A DNA stretch of 15,793 bases from an uncultured Caulobacter sp. (GTDB taxonomy: Bacteria; Pseudomonadota; Alphaproteobacteria; Caulobacterales; Caulobacteraceae). This document shows positions 15,385 to 15,793 of the stretch, in pieces. Each line of letters starts with the position of its first letter. Within the stretch, counting starts at the first letter, position 1. The position numbers and the translations under genes were made by a program. The stretch is from contig CALALX010000087.1 of the NCBI GenBank assembly GCA_937925635.1, positions 1 through 15,793 of the forward strand, read 5' to 3'. The notes under the pieces were generated by a model, which saw only the letters and a program-made list of their open reading frames with translations, was not told where the DNA came from and did not search any database.

Positions 15385-15793
15385 CTACTGAGGCAGCTTC
15401 CAGACCAGCGGAATGCGAACCGTGCCGCCGTCCACCGGTTGGCCGTCCTTCGTCTGCGGCCGCATCTTGAACAGACGCGAGGCGCGAAGGGTGGCGTCGC
15501 CGAAGCCGAGATCCGGCGGATCTTCCGAAACCACCGAGCAGCCTTCCAGCGTGCCGTTCGCCTTCACCTTGCAGGTGATGGTCGCCCGGCCTTCCCGTTC
15601 CAGGCGCAGGGCCCGGTCCGGATAGAAGCGCGCCAGATCTTCCGACGACGGACGGCGAGACCAGTCCGGGTTGGTGATGATCGACGGACGCGGCGGAACC
15701 GGCGGAGTCGGCGCCGTGGTCACAGGCGGAAGCGGGGTTTCGACCCGTTCTTCCTTCTTGACCGGCGGCACGTCCAGCGGCGGAGGCGGCGTG
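15385..15793 (-). CDS. TonB-family protein, C-terminal part (5' end outside window)
   Basis: This is the C-terminal part of an energy-transducer TonB-like protein that spans the periplasm and passes proton-motive energy to outer-membrane receptors. The frame is open to the window edge, and the GTG at 15771 is an internal valine, not the start. A proline-rich, charged periplasmic linker (TPPPPLDVPPVKKEE, TPTPPVPPRPS) is followed by the TonB C-terminal fold: FYPDRALRLEREGRATITC, KVKANGTLEGCSVVSEDPP, FGDATLRASRLFKMRP, and DGQPVDGGTVRIPLVW near the end. Two cysteines separated by ten residues (TITC and LEGC) lie on adjacent predicted strands and could form a disulfide. Members with such a pair are common in Caulobacterales by my recollection. 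The gene ends just before a strong terminator. Confidence 0.88.
   Translation of the reverse strand, partial: TPPPPLDVPPVKKEERVETPLPPVTTAPTPPVPPRPSIITNPDWSRRPSSEDLARFYPDRALRLEREGRATITCKVKANGTLEGCSVVSEDPPDLGFGDATLRASRLFKMRPQTKDGQPVDGGTVRIPLVWKLPQ

Overview
The window is high-GC DNA from an alphaproteobacterium, most likely Caulobacterales (Caulobacter/Phenylobacterium-like). The grounds are the codon usage, the gene families present, a Caulobacter-style promoter, and a tRNA-His that lacks an encoded G-1 and carries U72/A73, an alphaproteobacterial peculiarity. Nearly all of the sequence is coding. Most of the long open frames lying opposite real genes are by-products of the GC bias.

Layout. 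(1) 1-300: the 3' part of a polyamine-type ABC permease (+) runs directly, without a stop codon or intergenic DNA, into the 3' part of a membrane O-acyltransferase gene read on the - strand. Both genes have lost their ends at about 280-300, so this is either a deletion/rearrangement scar or an assembly chimera. (2) 290-3409 (-): a translationally coupled unit of a parallel beta-helix lipoprotein, a diheme c-type cytochrome lipoprotein and the acyltransferase. The first two are a recurrent pair of unknown function. (3) 3573-4532 (-): a nitronate-monooxygenase/2-nitropropane-dioxygenase-like flavoprotein whose usual histidine motif is changed. (4) 4667-10646 (+): a compact six-gene operon, DUF4129 - DUF4350 - MoxR ATPase - DUF58 - SpoIIM-like - RDD. 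Every junction overlaps or is separated by only 9 bp, and the last five genes all use GTG or TTG starts. (5) 10647-12970 (-): a small DUF4345 membrane protein, a long glutathione S-transferase-like protein and a dienelactone-hydrolase-family protein, probably one transcription unit. It converges on the MoxR operon with the two stop codons directly abutting (TGATCA). (6) 13037-13870 (-): an unrecognised helical protein with an acidic low-complexity linker. (7) 14026-14102 (-): tRNA-His(GTG) with a plausible promoter. (8) 14195-15082 (+): an epoxide-hydrolase-like alpha/beta hydrolase. (9) 15083-15384: an intergenic stretch with a perfect 26-bp inverted repeat made of REP-like palindromes, followed by a strong terminator. 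(10) 15385-15793 (-): the C-terminal part of a TonB-family protein running off the window.

How the genes work together. The MoxR operon has the layout of the widespread MoxR/DUF58 modules, in which an AAA+ chaperone-like ATPase is thought to act with a VWA-like DUF58 partner and several membrane proteins on envelope proteins. The best candidate for a little-described system is the envelope unit of region 2: a secreted beta-helix protein (a fold typical of polysaccharide-active proteins), a secreted two-heme cytochrome and a membrane acyltransferase made from one message. Its substrate cannot be read from the sequence.
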